A stretch of DNA of 12,157 nucleotides, from positions 1 to 12,157 of the forward strand of contig JABUEZ010000036.1 of assembly GCA_013314795.1 (NCBI GenBank), in the 5' to 3' direction. A model generated the notes under the pieces. The model made no database searches, was not told the origin of the DNA, and saw only the letters and a list, made by a program, of their open reading frames with translations. This DNA is from Candidatus Profundicultor aquiphilus (lineage in GTDB: Bacteria > Atribacterota > Atribacteria > Atribacterales > Caldatribacteriaceae). The translations under genes were made by a program, and so were the position numbers. Of this stretch, positions 6,494 to 12,157 are shown piece after piece. Within the stretch, counting starts at the first letter, position 1. Each line of letters begins with the position of its first letter.

Positions 6494-8344
6494 TTACTTT
6501 CTCTTTGGAATCCCGAATCGAGCAATGATGTCCTGGAGAAGTGCAAGACATTCCGAGGGATTATCGGCTTTTACCCTTTCCCGTAACGTTTCCAGTTCTC
6601 GAAAAAAGGTACCATCCACAGCACCCTGAGAAAGAATCCGCAAGATCTTGGGATGCGCAGTTTTTTCTACCTTTTCCTCTTTCTCCCAGAGATCTTCTCG
6701 AATCCTTTCGCCTGAACGCACACCGACAAATTGAATCTCGACTTCATCGAGGGTATATCCAGAAAGTTCAATGAAATTCCGGGCAAGATCCAGAACCCTG
6801 ATCGGTTTCCCCATGTCCAGGACAAATAGATCCCCGGAACGACCCAGCGCACCAGCCTGAAGGACAAGACCCACTGCTTCTTCAATAGTCATGAAAAATC
6901 GTTCCATCTCAGGGTGAGTAATGGTAAGGGGCAGACCTTCCTCCAGTTGCTTCCGAAATACCTCCACCACACTCCCCCGACTGCCCAGGACATTCCCAAA
7001 CCGCACCCCAATAAGCTGGGTGGATGAATGATCCTCATAGTAGCGAAGAAGTATTTCCCCAATTCTCTTAGTTGCTCCCATAATATTCGCGGGATACACC
7101 GCTTTATCAGTAGATATAAAGATGAACTTTGCCGTACCATGAGTTCTGGAGGCTTCAATGACATTCACGGTACCAAAAATGTTATTGGTTACCGCTTCAT
7201 AGGGATTCTCTTCCATCAGTGGTACGTGTTTATGAGCCGCAGCATGAAAAACCACTTCTGGCTTTTCCCGGGCAAAGATCGAAAAAATCCTTTCTCTATC
7301 CCGCACATCGGCGATATAACTTCGAAGTGAAAGTTCGGGATACTTCCACTTAAGTTCAAGCTCTATGTTAAAAATACTGTTTTCTCCGCGCCCAAGAAGA
7401 AGCAGTTTCCCGGGGCGATATGTGGCCACCTGTCGGCAGATTTCTGAGCCAATCGACCCCCCCGCCCCAGTTACAAGAACCACCCGTCCAGCAAGATATT
7501 CTCTGATGGCGATAGAATCAAGGTTCACCACCTCTCGCTCAAGAAGATCTTCCAGCCTTACCCTGCGCAACTTACTTACGCTAACCGTTCCATTGATGAG
7601 TTCCCATATACCCGGTAGAGTTCGCAAAGGGACTTTGGCTGAGGACGCCAGGGTTACAATTCTCTTGAAAAGCGATGGTTTTGCCGACGGAATGGCAATC
7701 AGAACTTCATGAACATTAAAATCCCGTACCATCCTGGGCAGGTCCTCAATACTTCCCAGTATTCCTGTCCCATGGATAACCTTCCCTCTCTTGTGACGGT
7801 CATCATCGAGAAGCCCAACTACTTCATAGCCAAGTTCAGGGTGGGTTTTTATCTCCCGCAGGATTTTCTCGCCCGCATCGCCAGCTCCCACAATGAGCAC
7901 CCTCTTAGGTCGTGTTGAAATCCTGGCACTTTCTACCCTTTTCTCTTTCTCATGCCACCACCGGAATACCACCCTTACAAAAAAAAGTAAAAGCAGGGTA
8001 GTCGTGTAAGAAATGATCACCACTGACCGGGGAAAACTCAAGAAAGGAAAAACAAAGTACAGAAAAGAAAACGCAAGCTTTTCCAGGGTAATAACCAGAA
8101 CCAGGTCTCTCAGGGCATCAAGACTGAAATACTCCCACAGCGATTGATGAATGCGAAAAAGGAAATAGAAAATAAGAAAAAGAGGGGCTTCCCTGAGAAT
8201 CACCCAGGGAATCACTCGCGCATAAACCTGCGGTAAATGAAATTCAAACCGGAAAAAGAACGCAAAAACAATGGCCAGCACAAAGGATACGACATCAATC
8301 AAAAAATGCCCCGCTGCACTTCTGAAAAATGAGGAAGACATCAT
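6494..8344 (-). CDS. Membrane-bound nucleotide-sugar 4,6-dehydratase (WbpM/PglF/CapD family)
   Basis: The 616-residue protein has four N-terminal membrane helices (about 13-33, 45-65, 82-104, 107-127). A first Rossmann-like domain follows (VLIVGAGDAG, from residue 149), then the SDR dehydratase domain with NAD motif TGAGGSIG at 292-299 and the active-site block FISTDKAVYPANIMGATKR. Ser411, Met422 and Lys426 form the S-M-K triad known from WbpM-type enzymes, with Met replacing the usual Tyr. It would convert a UDP-N-acetylhexosamine to the 4-keto-6-deoxy sugar, the first step toward bacillosamine- or QuiNAc-type residues. ATG 8344 (or the adjacent ATG at 8341) is chosen because it follows AGGTG and puts the first helix at the normal distance. 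An in-frame TTG at 8455 would add 37 polar residues and is less likely. Length is normal for the family. Confidence 0.92.
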   Translation of the reverse strand: MMSSSFFRSAAGHFLIDVVSFVLAIVFAFFFRFEFHLPQVYARVIPWVILREAPLFLIFYFLFRIHQSLWEYFSLDALRDLVLVITLEKLAFSFLYFVFPFLSFPRSVVIISYTTTLLLLFFVRVVFRWWHEKEKRVESARISTRPKRVLIVGAGDAGEKILREIKTHPELGYEVVGLLDDDRHKRGKVIHGTGILGSIEDLPRMVRDFNVHEVLIAIPSAKPSLFKRIVTLASSAKVPLRTLPGIWELINGTVSVSKLRRVRLEDLLEREVVNLDSIAIREYLAGRVVLVTGAGGSIGSEICRQVATYRPGKLLLLGRGENSIFNIELELKWKYPELSLRSYIADVRDRERIFSIFAREKPEVVFHAAAHKHVPLMEENPYEAVTNNIFGTVNVIEASRTHGTAKFIFISTDKAVYPANIMGATKRIGEILLRYYEDHSSTQLIGVRFGNVLGSRGSVVEVFRKQLEEGLPLTITHPEMERFFMTIEEAVGLVLQAGALGRSGDLFVLDMGKPIRVLDLARNFIELSGYTLDEVEIQFVGVRSGERIREDLWEKEEKVEKTAHPKILRILSQGAVDGTFFRELETLRERVKADNPSECLALLQDIIARFGIPKRK

Positions 8345-8395
8345 ATCACCTGAGTTCTTTTTATTGCCGGCTTCACCATGAATGTGCTCACTCCT

Positions 8396-8424
8396 ATTGT
8401 TTTTCTTGAAACAGCATTTGTCAA
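8396..8424 (-). promoter_or_regulatory. Candidate sigma-70-type promoter for the dehydratase gene
   Basis: On the minus strand a perfect -35 TTGACA (8419-8424) is followed after 17 bases by AACAAT (8396-8401), four of six matches to the -10 consensus. Transcription would begin near 8389, about 45 bases before the dehydratase ATG. The 186-base gap before this gene, larger than the gaps among the genes upstream, fits an internal promoter. Confidence 0.5.
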
Positions 8425-8530
8425 ATTCCTGGAATAAGAAGATTTGAACTCGCAAACACTACAACCATTCCTCCTTTATTTCACCACCAAAACAGCTTTA
8501 CTCAAAACAAAAGCAAACAATTTCCCTAAT

Positions 8531-9211
8531 TTAAGCAAGACGCTCAATCAACTCAACCAGGTTCTGCAACGATGGAATTTGAAAATCCGGATAATAATCT
8601 TGCTCCGTAGCAATAACATTTTTGTAAATTCCGTCCCGAAGCACCATGACAGATCTCATTCCGATTCTCCGTGGTCCCTTGAAATCCTTTTCCAGGTTAT
8701 CCCCCACGTATATCGCTTCCTCGGGACGCAACAAAAATCCTTCCAAGATATCAATAAAAGGTTGTGGGGATGGTTTCGCATACTCTTGCCCTTTTTCCCA
8801 AGTGTAGATTATGCGATCGAAATATTTCTCAATTCCCAGGACTTTTATTTTCTGTTTCTGAGTCGGGGGATAACCATCCGTAATCATTCCCAGATAAAGC
8901 CGAGACTTCAAAATTGGGATTATCTCCAGAGCATCACGGTACAAACTAATTCTAGGTTTGTGATTTCTATAAAGCGCAACTAACCTTTGGACAAGATCTT
9001 CGGCATAGATGTTGAGTTTTACCAGAACTCTATCAAAAACAAATCGCCTGTCATTACGAAACTCTCGAAGGAGCAAAGCAAAAACGCGATTGGAATCGAT
9101 ATGGAATTCCTGTCCTATGACCCTAGAAACCTCTCGAAAACCACTGATAACAAATTGCATTTCTGGATATAAAGTGTCATCTAAATCAAAGATTAAAAGC
9201 TTTACCGGCAT
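8531..9211 (-). CDS. HAD-superfamily hydrolase (phosphatase)
   Basis: The 226-residue protein shows all four HAD motifs: FDLDDTLY with nucleophile Asp9 and acid Asp11, ITDG (Thr111), Lys146 in YAKPSPQPF, and YVGDNLEKD (Asp171, Asp176). Between motifs I and II lies a helical cap, the C1 type seen in phosphoglycolate phosphatase-like enzymes. The start at 9211 is preferred over an ATG at 9223 because GGAG lies six bases before it, whereas the other ATG abuts its purine tract. It follows the ATP-grasp gene by 28 bases and lies between two glycan-precursor genes. It therefore probably dephosphorylates a sugar phosphate or related intermediate. The substrate cannot be deduced from the sequence. 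Confidence 0.88.
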   Translation of the reverse strand: MPVKLLIFDLDDTLYPEMQFVISGFREVSRVIGQEFHIDSNRVFALLLREFRNDRRFVFDRVLVKLNIYAEDLVQRLVALYRNHKPRISLYRDALEIIPILKSRLYLGMITDGYPPTQKQKIKVLGIEKYFDRIIYTWEKGQEYAKPSPQPFIDILEGFLLRPEEAIYVGDNLEKDFKGPRRIGMRSVMVLRDGIYKNVIATEQDYYPDFQIPSLQNLVELIERLA

Positions 9212-9239
9212 AAAAAACTCCATTCCTTTTTGTTGTCAT

Positions 9240-10214
9240 TCATGAAAGTAAAGCTTTCTGTTCAAGGTAAATCGCTTCGTCATAGCGAAGCATCAGAAAG
9301 CCCTCTTTATAATCAAAGATTGACACCGTTGGTTTTTTCCCTTCCAAAATTTCCAAAATCATTTTTGGAAAATTTGCACCAGCGAAATAAGAGAGAGGAT
9401 ATCCTCCGCCAAAACGAGTGTTAATTTCTGTAAAAAAGAAGCCATCCGATGTTGAAAAACACTGTAAATTGATAACTCCAAAAGGCTTGAGTCTTTCTAC
9501 CACGTGCAGGGTCATTTCCAAGAGTTGTTCATCTTTGATGGTGATTCCCCTTTCCACCTCTCCAGCCCTCACCTTTAACCTTTTTCTTTCCACGACTGAC
9601 AAAGGGTTACCATGAAAATCACACAGAACATCTATGGTGATTTCCTCTCCATGCAAAAAGGTTTGAAGGATTGGTTCGGGAATTCGAGAAGCATAGAAAA
9701 CCACCTCGTCAATATTTTTACATTTATGAACACCCATGCTGGCAGAACCAAAACGAGGCTTAACAATTACCGGAAAATCGTATACACTCGAAAAATCTAC
9801 GTTTTCACTAAAAGACAGGGTTTTAGGAGTTGGAATACCGTTGTCATGAAAAAACTTTGCCGTTAAAAGTTTATCGTATCCCGTCATAACCACATTATAA
9901 GTTGAAATAAGAGGTATGATACATTCCTGCAAAAAAATCTCTCTTGCACTAGCCAAAACAGGTAATTCCGGATCAATAAGGGGAACGATGAGCTTCACGC
10001 CCTTCTCTCGGCAAAGATTCAGCAAAGAAGAAACATAACTTTCTTCGGTTACCCGAGGCACCACAAATCCCTTGTCCGCTACATATAGACCGGGGGCAGT
10101 GGGGTCGCAATCTGCACCAAAGACAAAACCCTTATCCTTAAGGGCTTCCCGAAAAAAACGTACTAGCGCTACTCTCCTGCCTACCGAGGTTAAGAGTATG
10201 TTGATCACCTTCAC
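9240..10214 (-). CDS. ATP-grasp ligase, carbamoyl-phosphate-synthase-large-subunit-like
   Basis: The 324-residue protein has an N-terminal pre-ATP-grasp Rossmann region (NILLTSVGRRVALVRFF, then GADCDPTAPGLYVAD). Next come the ATP-grasp domain with Lys152 and its flexible loop (VKPRFGSASMGV), QTFLHGEEITIDVL, and the Mg-binding FFTEINTRFGGGYPLS (Glu263, Asn265). These are hallmarks of enzymes that make an acyl-phosphate from ATP and a carboxylate, then join it to an amine or thiol. The start is GTG 10214 with AGGAG five bases upstream; the Shine-Dalgarno lies just past the sugar-transferase stop, so the two genes are coupled. In this glycan block it may attach an amino acid or similar group to a sugar or lipid precursor. 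That is inference from neighbours; the substrate is unknown. Confidence 0.85.
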   Translation of the reverse strand: MKVINILLTSVGRRVALVRFFREALKDKGFVFGADCDPTAPGLYVADKGFVVPRVTEESYVSSLLNLCREKGVKLIVPLIDPELPVLASAREIFLQECIIPLISTYNVVMTGYDKLLTAKFFHDNGIPTPKTLSFSENVDFSSVYDFPVIVKPRFGSASMGVHKCKNIDEVVFYASRIPEPILQTFLHGEEITIDVLCDFHGNPLSVVERKRLKVRAGEVERGITIKDEQLLEMTLHVVERLKPFGVINLQCFSTSDGFFFTEINTRFGGGYPLSYFAGANFPKMILEILEGKKPTVSIFDYKEGFLMLRYDEAIYLEQKALLS

Positions 10215-10225
10215 GTCCTCTCCTA

Positions 10226-10840
10226 CTACATCCCCCTAAATTCAGGCATAGTAGCATGCCCTTCGGCATTGATGCCTTCCCCTTTTAACACCAAAAACAG
10301 CGTCCTCCAGAGGATTCGAAAATCAAGCGCCAAGCTCCAGTGGTCCACATACCACACATCCAGTTTGAATTTTTCCTCCCAGGAGATAGCATTTCGCCCA
10401 TTTACCTGCGCCCATCCGGTAAGGCCGGGTTTTACTTCATGGCGACGGGCCTGTTCTGGGGTGTAGCGGGGAAGGTATTCCATAAGTAAGGGCCGCGGGC
10501 CAACAAAACTCATATCCCCCCGCAAAATATTCCATAATTCTGGAAGTTCGTCCAGGGAAGTACGGCGCAGAAACTTTCCCAATTTTGTCAGGCGTTTTTC
10601 GTCAGGAAGAGGTTTTCCCTCGTTGTCGTAGAGTTCGAGCATCGTCCGAAATTTATAAAGGAGAAAGGGTTTTCCGTAAAGACCAGGGCGGCGCTGGCGG
10701 AAAAACACTGGCCTACCCATGGTGAAATAAATGAGCAATGCCACTATGAGAATGACCGGAGAAAACACAACCATTGCCACCGTGGCCAGAGTAAGATCTA
10801 GAAGCCTCTTTCCGAATTTTTGATACCAGATATTGCCCAT
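10226..10840 (-). CDS. Polyprenyl-phosphate sugar-1-phosphate transferase (PglC/WcaJ C-terminal type)
   Basis: The 204-residue protein is the minimal monotopic phosphoglycosyl transferase. It has one re-entrant membrane helix of about 12-41 with the helix-breaking Ser27-Pro28, then GRPVFFRQRRPG, KFRTM, the catalytic Asp97-Glu98 within RRTSLDELPELWN, GDMSFVGPRPLL and KPGLTGWAQVNGRN. It would transfer a sugar phosphate from a UDP-sugar to undecaprenyl phosphate, the committed step of surface-glycan assembly on the inner membrane. ATG 10840 is preferred; GTG codons at 10852 and 10849 would add a few residues and have no better ribosome site. It heads the block, with the ATP-grasp gene 11 bases downstream. 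The sugar made by the downstream dehydratase is a natural candidate substrate. Confidence 0.93.
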   Translation of the reverse strand: MGNIWYQKFGKRLLDLTLATVAMVVFSPVILIVALLIYFTMGRPVFFRQRRPGLYGKPFLLYKFRTMLELYDNEGKPLPDEKRLTKLGKFLRRTSLDELPELWNILRGDMSFVGPRPLLMEYLPRYTPEQARRHEVKPGLTGWAQVNGRNAISWEEKFKLDVWYVDHWSLALDFRILWRTLFLVLKGEGINAEGHATMPEFRGM

Positions 10841-10931
10841 ATCGAACACCACAGTATTATTCTAACACGGAGGAAGTGCAGAAACACGTAGTTTTTTGGT
10901 TCCTGGTTTCTGAAGAATGACAAACAGGGAT

Positions 10932-10951
10932 AAAAAGGGTGAGATCCCCTT
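10932..10951 (-). terminator. Weak candidate terminator after vapC
   Basis: On the minus strand AAGGG (overlapping the vapC stop) pairs with CCCTT across a seven-base loop, followed by further T residues. The stem is only five base pairs, so it may be a partial or non-functional terminator. It would separate the toxin-antitoxin pair from the glycan genes. Confidence 0.3.
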
Positions 10952-11348
10952 ACCATTCCATTAATTTATTCTCTACTCTGGCAATGATCGCGAAATCCTG
11001 GTCATTATGCAAAAGATAGAGGCCGTTTTCAATTGCAGTCTGGGCAATGAGAAGATCGATGGTGCTCCGTATCGTGAACCCCGCTTTCCGGCAACGAAAA
11101 TAGAGAAAAGCCGCTTTCCGATACGATTTACGACCGTGTTCTAACTCGTAAAATATCTGCGAAGAGAGATATTCTTCCAAGACCCTGAATTCCCTCTCGT
11201 TTCGGGCACCCTGTAAAACCTCCTGGTAAATGTAATTATTGATTCCAAAGGGGATGTTTTTCTCAATCAGCTCTTCAAATTTTCTGGTTTTTTCATTTTC
11301 GATCCCTCTCAGAAAGGGAATGAGTACTGAAGTATCGACCAGAATCAT
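10950..11348 (-). CDS. vapC: VapC-type PIN-domain ribonuclease toxin
   Basis: The 132-residue protein is a typical PIN domain. The acidic active-site residues are Asp5 (MILVDTSVLI), Glu43 (YQEVLQG), Asp98 (STIDLLIAQTAIENG) and Asp116/Asp118 (LLHNDQDFA). These bind Mg or Mn and cut RNA. In VapBC systems the toxin cleaves tRNA or rRNA unless bound by its antitoxin. All catalytic residues are present, so the toxin looks intact. Its ATG overlaps the antitoxin stop by four bases (ATGA), the usual coupled arrangement. Alternative cellular PIN roles are unlikely given the antitoxin partner. Confidence 0.92.
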   Translation of the reverse strand: MILVDTSVLIPFLRGIENEKTRKFEELIEKNIPFGINNYIYQEVLQGARNEREFRVLEEYLSSQIFYELEHGRKSYRKAAFLYFRCRKAGFTIRSTIDLLIAQTAIENGLYLLHNDQDFAIIARVENKLMEW

Positions 11349-11545
11349 AAGCTATTCCTCATCCTCTTATAGTCGTATCCTTCGGCAAATTTTATTTTCC
11401 CCTTTAATTCCGCAAGATTCTTTCTCTTCCTATTTTGGACAAACTCCCGGAGAGCAATGGCAACAGCTTCTTTTTTGGTTTTGACCTGAGCTAACTTCAT
11501 CGCTTCCTCTAAGAGTTCATCGTCGATGACAATATTGGTACGCAC
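11345..11545 (-). CDS. vapB: VapB-type antitoxin
   Basis: The 66-residue protein begins RTNIVIDDELLEEAMKLAQ and continues KTKKEAVAIALREF, a ribbon-helix-helix-like DNA-binding fold found in VapB antitoxins. The C-terminal half (ELKGKIKFAEGYDYKRMR) is charged and would wrap the toxin. The GTG at 11545 is chosen because a perfect AAGGAGG lies eight bases upstream; a GTG at 11566 would put the ribosome site inside the gene. The pair should repress its own promoter, whose spacer holds a palindrome. Confidence 0.9.
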   Translation of the reverse strand: MRTNIVIDDELLEEAMKLAQVKTKKEAVAIALREFVQNRKRKNLAELKGKIKFAEGYDYKRMRNSL

Positions 11546-11566
11546 TGAATACACCTCCTTATACAC

Positions 11567-11594
11567 ATTATAATATGCATATAGAAAAAGTCAA
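11567..11594 (-). promoter_or_regulatory. Promoter of vapBC
   Basis: Minus-strand TTGACT (11589-11594) and a perfect TATAAT (11567-11572) are 16 bases apart. The predicted start near 11560 lies right at the Shine-Dalgarno AAGGAGG (11554-11560), so the leader would be only about 15 bases long. Confidence 0.8.
11573..11582. promoter_or_regulatory. Palindrome ATATGCATAT, candidate VapBC operator
   Basis: A perfect ten-base palindrome fills most of the spacer between the -35 and -10 boxes of the vapBC promoter. Ribbon-helix-helix antitoxins bind short palindromes in this position to repress their own operon. A/T-rich DNA makes short palindromes common, so binding is inferred from position. Confidence 0.45.
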
Positions 11595-11708
11595 TTAAAA
11601 TATAACAAAGAGTTATGACGCTCGCCATCGCCTCTCAGGAAGGAAGGCAAAATTAGAACGCCGTTTTTGAGCCGCCTCGTTTTTTTCAGAACTTTCTTCT
11701 CCAATTCC

Positions 11709-11738
11709 TTGACTTTCCCTTTCCGGATGGGTTAAGAT
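11709..11738 (+). promoter_or_regulatory. Promoter of the T-box-controlled gene
   Basis: TTGACT (11709-11714) and TAAGAT (11733-11738) are 18 bases apart on the plus strand. They place the transcript start near 11745, just before T-box stem I. No other gene lies between the vapBC promoter and this one. Confidence 0.7.
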
Positions 11739-11744
11739 ATGGTC

Positions 11745-11982
11745 ACTTTCCATAATTGATAAAGGCGAGGAAGGGAAATAGTAGAAAGAAGGAGAAACGT
11801 ACAGAGAGCCGGGTGAAGGTGTAAACCGGTCTTTCTCCCTTTTGAATCCGTCCCGGAGCCGAAGCGGTGAAAAGAGAGTAACTGCTTCCGCCAGAAAGCG
11901 TTAATCTTAATGAGGATGGGCGAACCCATTGAATAAGGGTGGCACCGCGAGAAAAACTCTCGCCCCTGGGCGAGAGTTTTTT
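11745..11982 (+). promoter_or_regulatory. T-box riboswitch leader, serine type
   Basis: All main T-box parts are visible. Stem I is closed by GGC (11764-11766) with GCC (11858-11860) around a K-turn with GGAG, then GGGA/UCCC. The loop-E motif AGUA is at 11780-11783, and the distal loop region AGAGAGCCGGGUGAAGGUG starts near 11802. The specifier loop ends GAA-UCC-G (11844-11850), reading UCC (Ser) followed by the expected purine. A GAAGC/GCUUC stem II and an AUGGG-CGAA-CCCAU stem III follow. The T-box proper is AGGGUGGCACCGCG (11936-11949). The UGGC bulge would pair with a tRNA ending GCCA, matching the G discriminator of tRNA-Ser. AGGG pairs with CCCU and GCGAG with CUCGC to form the antiterminator. 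Uncharged tRNA-Ser would allow transcription of the downstream gene. Confidence 0.95.
11957..11982 (+). terminator. T-box intrinsic terminator
   Basis: CTCTCGCCC (11957-11965) and GGGCGAGAG (11968-11976) form a nine-base-pair hairpin followed by six T residues. It shares CTCGCCCCT with the antiterminator, so only one of the two structures can form. Confidence 0.95.
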
Positions 11983-12000
11983 GTTTAAAAGGGTGAGGAG

Positions 12001-12157
12001 ATGGACGAGCAGATACCCTTTCAAGAAGTGGTGTACAAACTGAAAAAAGCCCTGGGAACAAAGAATGACTTAGTTCTGTGGCCAGGAGATAAAAACACCA
12101 CCTTAGAAAAAGTGACGGTTGGTTGCTTTCCGCCGGGAGAGACACTCCTTGTGCCCA
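12001..12157 (+). CDS. Class V aminotransferase-like protein, N-terminal fragment (3' end missing)
   Basis: The 52 visible residues (MDEQIPFQEVVYKLKKALG, then TKNDLVLWPGDKNTTLEK, then VTVGCFPPGETLLVP) line up with the region of serine/alanine-glyoxylate aminotransferases that reads EF...V...L..vFgTkNdvlllsGSGTgalEa...nlfpPGdkvLV. The first 25-30 residues of those enzymes (the PGPT segment) are absent. The PLP-phosphate SGT motif reads DKN here. An in-frame stop just upstream and the T-box terminator leave no room for a longer start; AGGAG abuts the ATG, with GGGTG further upstream. The serine T-box supports a serine-biosynthesis role, such as the transaminase step. The alignment is from memory and short, so the family call is tentative. 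Confidence 0.5.
   Translation, partial: MDEQIPFQEVVYKLKKALGTKNDLVLWPGDKNTTLEKVTVGCFPPGETLLVP

Noticed and set aside
8345..8455. In-frame TTG extension of the dehydratase by 37 residues
   Set aside because: The extension is polar, unlike the short leader before the first helix of this family, and it would overlap the candidate promoter. ATG 8344 or 8341 has a closer ribosome site.
10879..10912. Inverted repeat CAGAAAC...GTTTCTG before the sugar transferase
   Set aside because: Seven-base arms around a 20-base interior without a following T run do not make a convincing terminator or operator.
11602..11616. Five-base inverted repeat ATAAC...GTTAT upstream of the vapBC -35 box
   Set aside because: Too short to stand out in A/T-rich intergenic DNA.
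1..12157. CRISPR arrays, tRNA or rRNA genes, transposases, integrases, attachment sites
   Set aside because: None was found on reading both strands; no direct repeats with spacers and no tRNA-like cloverleaf were seen.

Overview
The window is one end of what looks like an assembled metagenomic contig. Bases 1-10 match the 3' end of the common Illumina adapter, and the sequence stops inside a gene at 12157. The gene content points to a diderm bacterium with lipopolysaccharide: an LptF/LptG-type permease, lipoprotein and exported TPR proteins, and an envelope-glycan gene block. It also uses a T-box riboswitch. Diderm envelope plus T-box regulation, A/T-rich promoters and charged compact proteins would fit a thermophilic anaerobe, for example an Atribacterota-like lineage. 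That placement is a guess; nothing in the window is a taxonomic marker.

Layout from left to right. (1) 12-239, plus strand: C-terminal end of a Thr/Pro/Cys-repeat protein with five regularly spaced CxxC pairs. (2) 245-2215, minus strand: an ECF sigma factor, a membrane protein with an anti-sigma-like N-terminus and an external CBM48-type glycan-binding domain, and an exported protein of unknown function. (3) 2228-5167, minus strand: LptF/LptG permease, an exported TPR protein and a TPR lipoprotein, tightly packed and running into the sigma gene. (4) 5258-6388: an aldo/keto reductase with two [4Fe-4S] motifs. (5) 6494-10840: a surface-glycan block with a polyprenyl-phosphate sugar phosphotransferase, an ATP-grasp ligase, a HAD phosphatase and a membrane nucleotide-sugar 4,6-dehydratase. 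(6) 10950-11545: a VapBC toxin-antitoxin pair with its own promoter. (7) 11709-12157, plus strand: promoter, complete serine-type T-box leader with terminator and antiterminator, and the start of a gene whose N-terminus resembles class V aminotransferases.

All complete genes lie on the minus strand, so transcription runs right to left from vapB to the exported protein at 245-1081. The glycan genes would build and initiate an oligosaccharide on a lipid carrier. LptF/LptG would help move LPS to the outer membrane, and the TPR proteins may act as envelope scaffolds. The sigma/CBM48 anti-sigma pair at the end of the same gene train is well placed to tune envelope genes in response to a glycan, although this link is inference. 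The plus-strand genes at the two ends are separate units.

No tRNA, rRNA, CRISPR array, insertion sequence or integrase was seen. No stretch over 300 bases is without an assigned feature.
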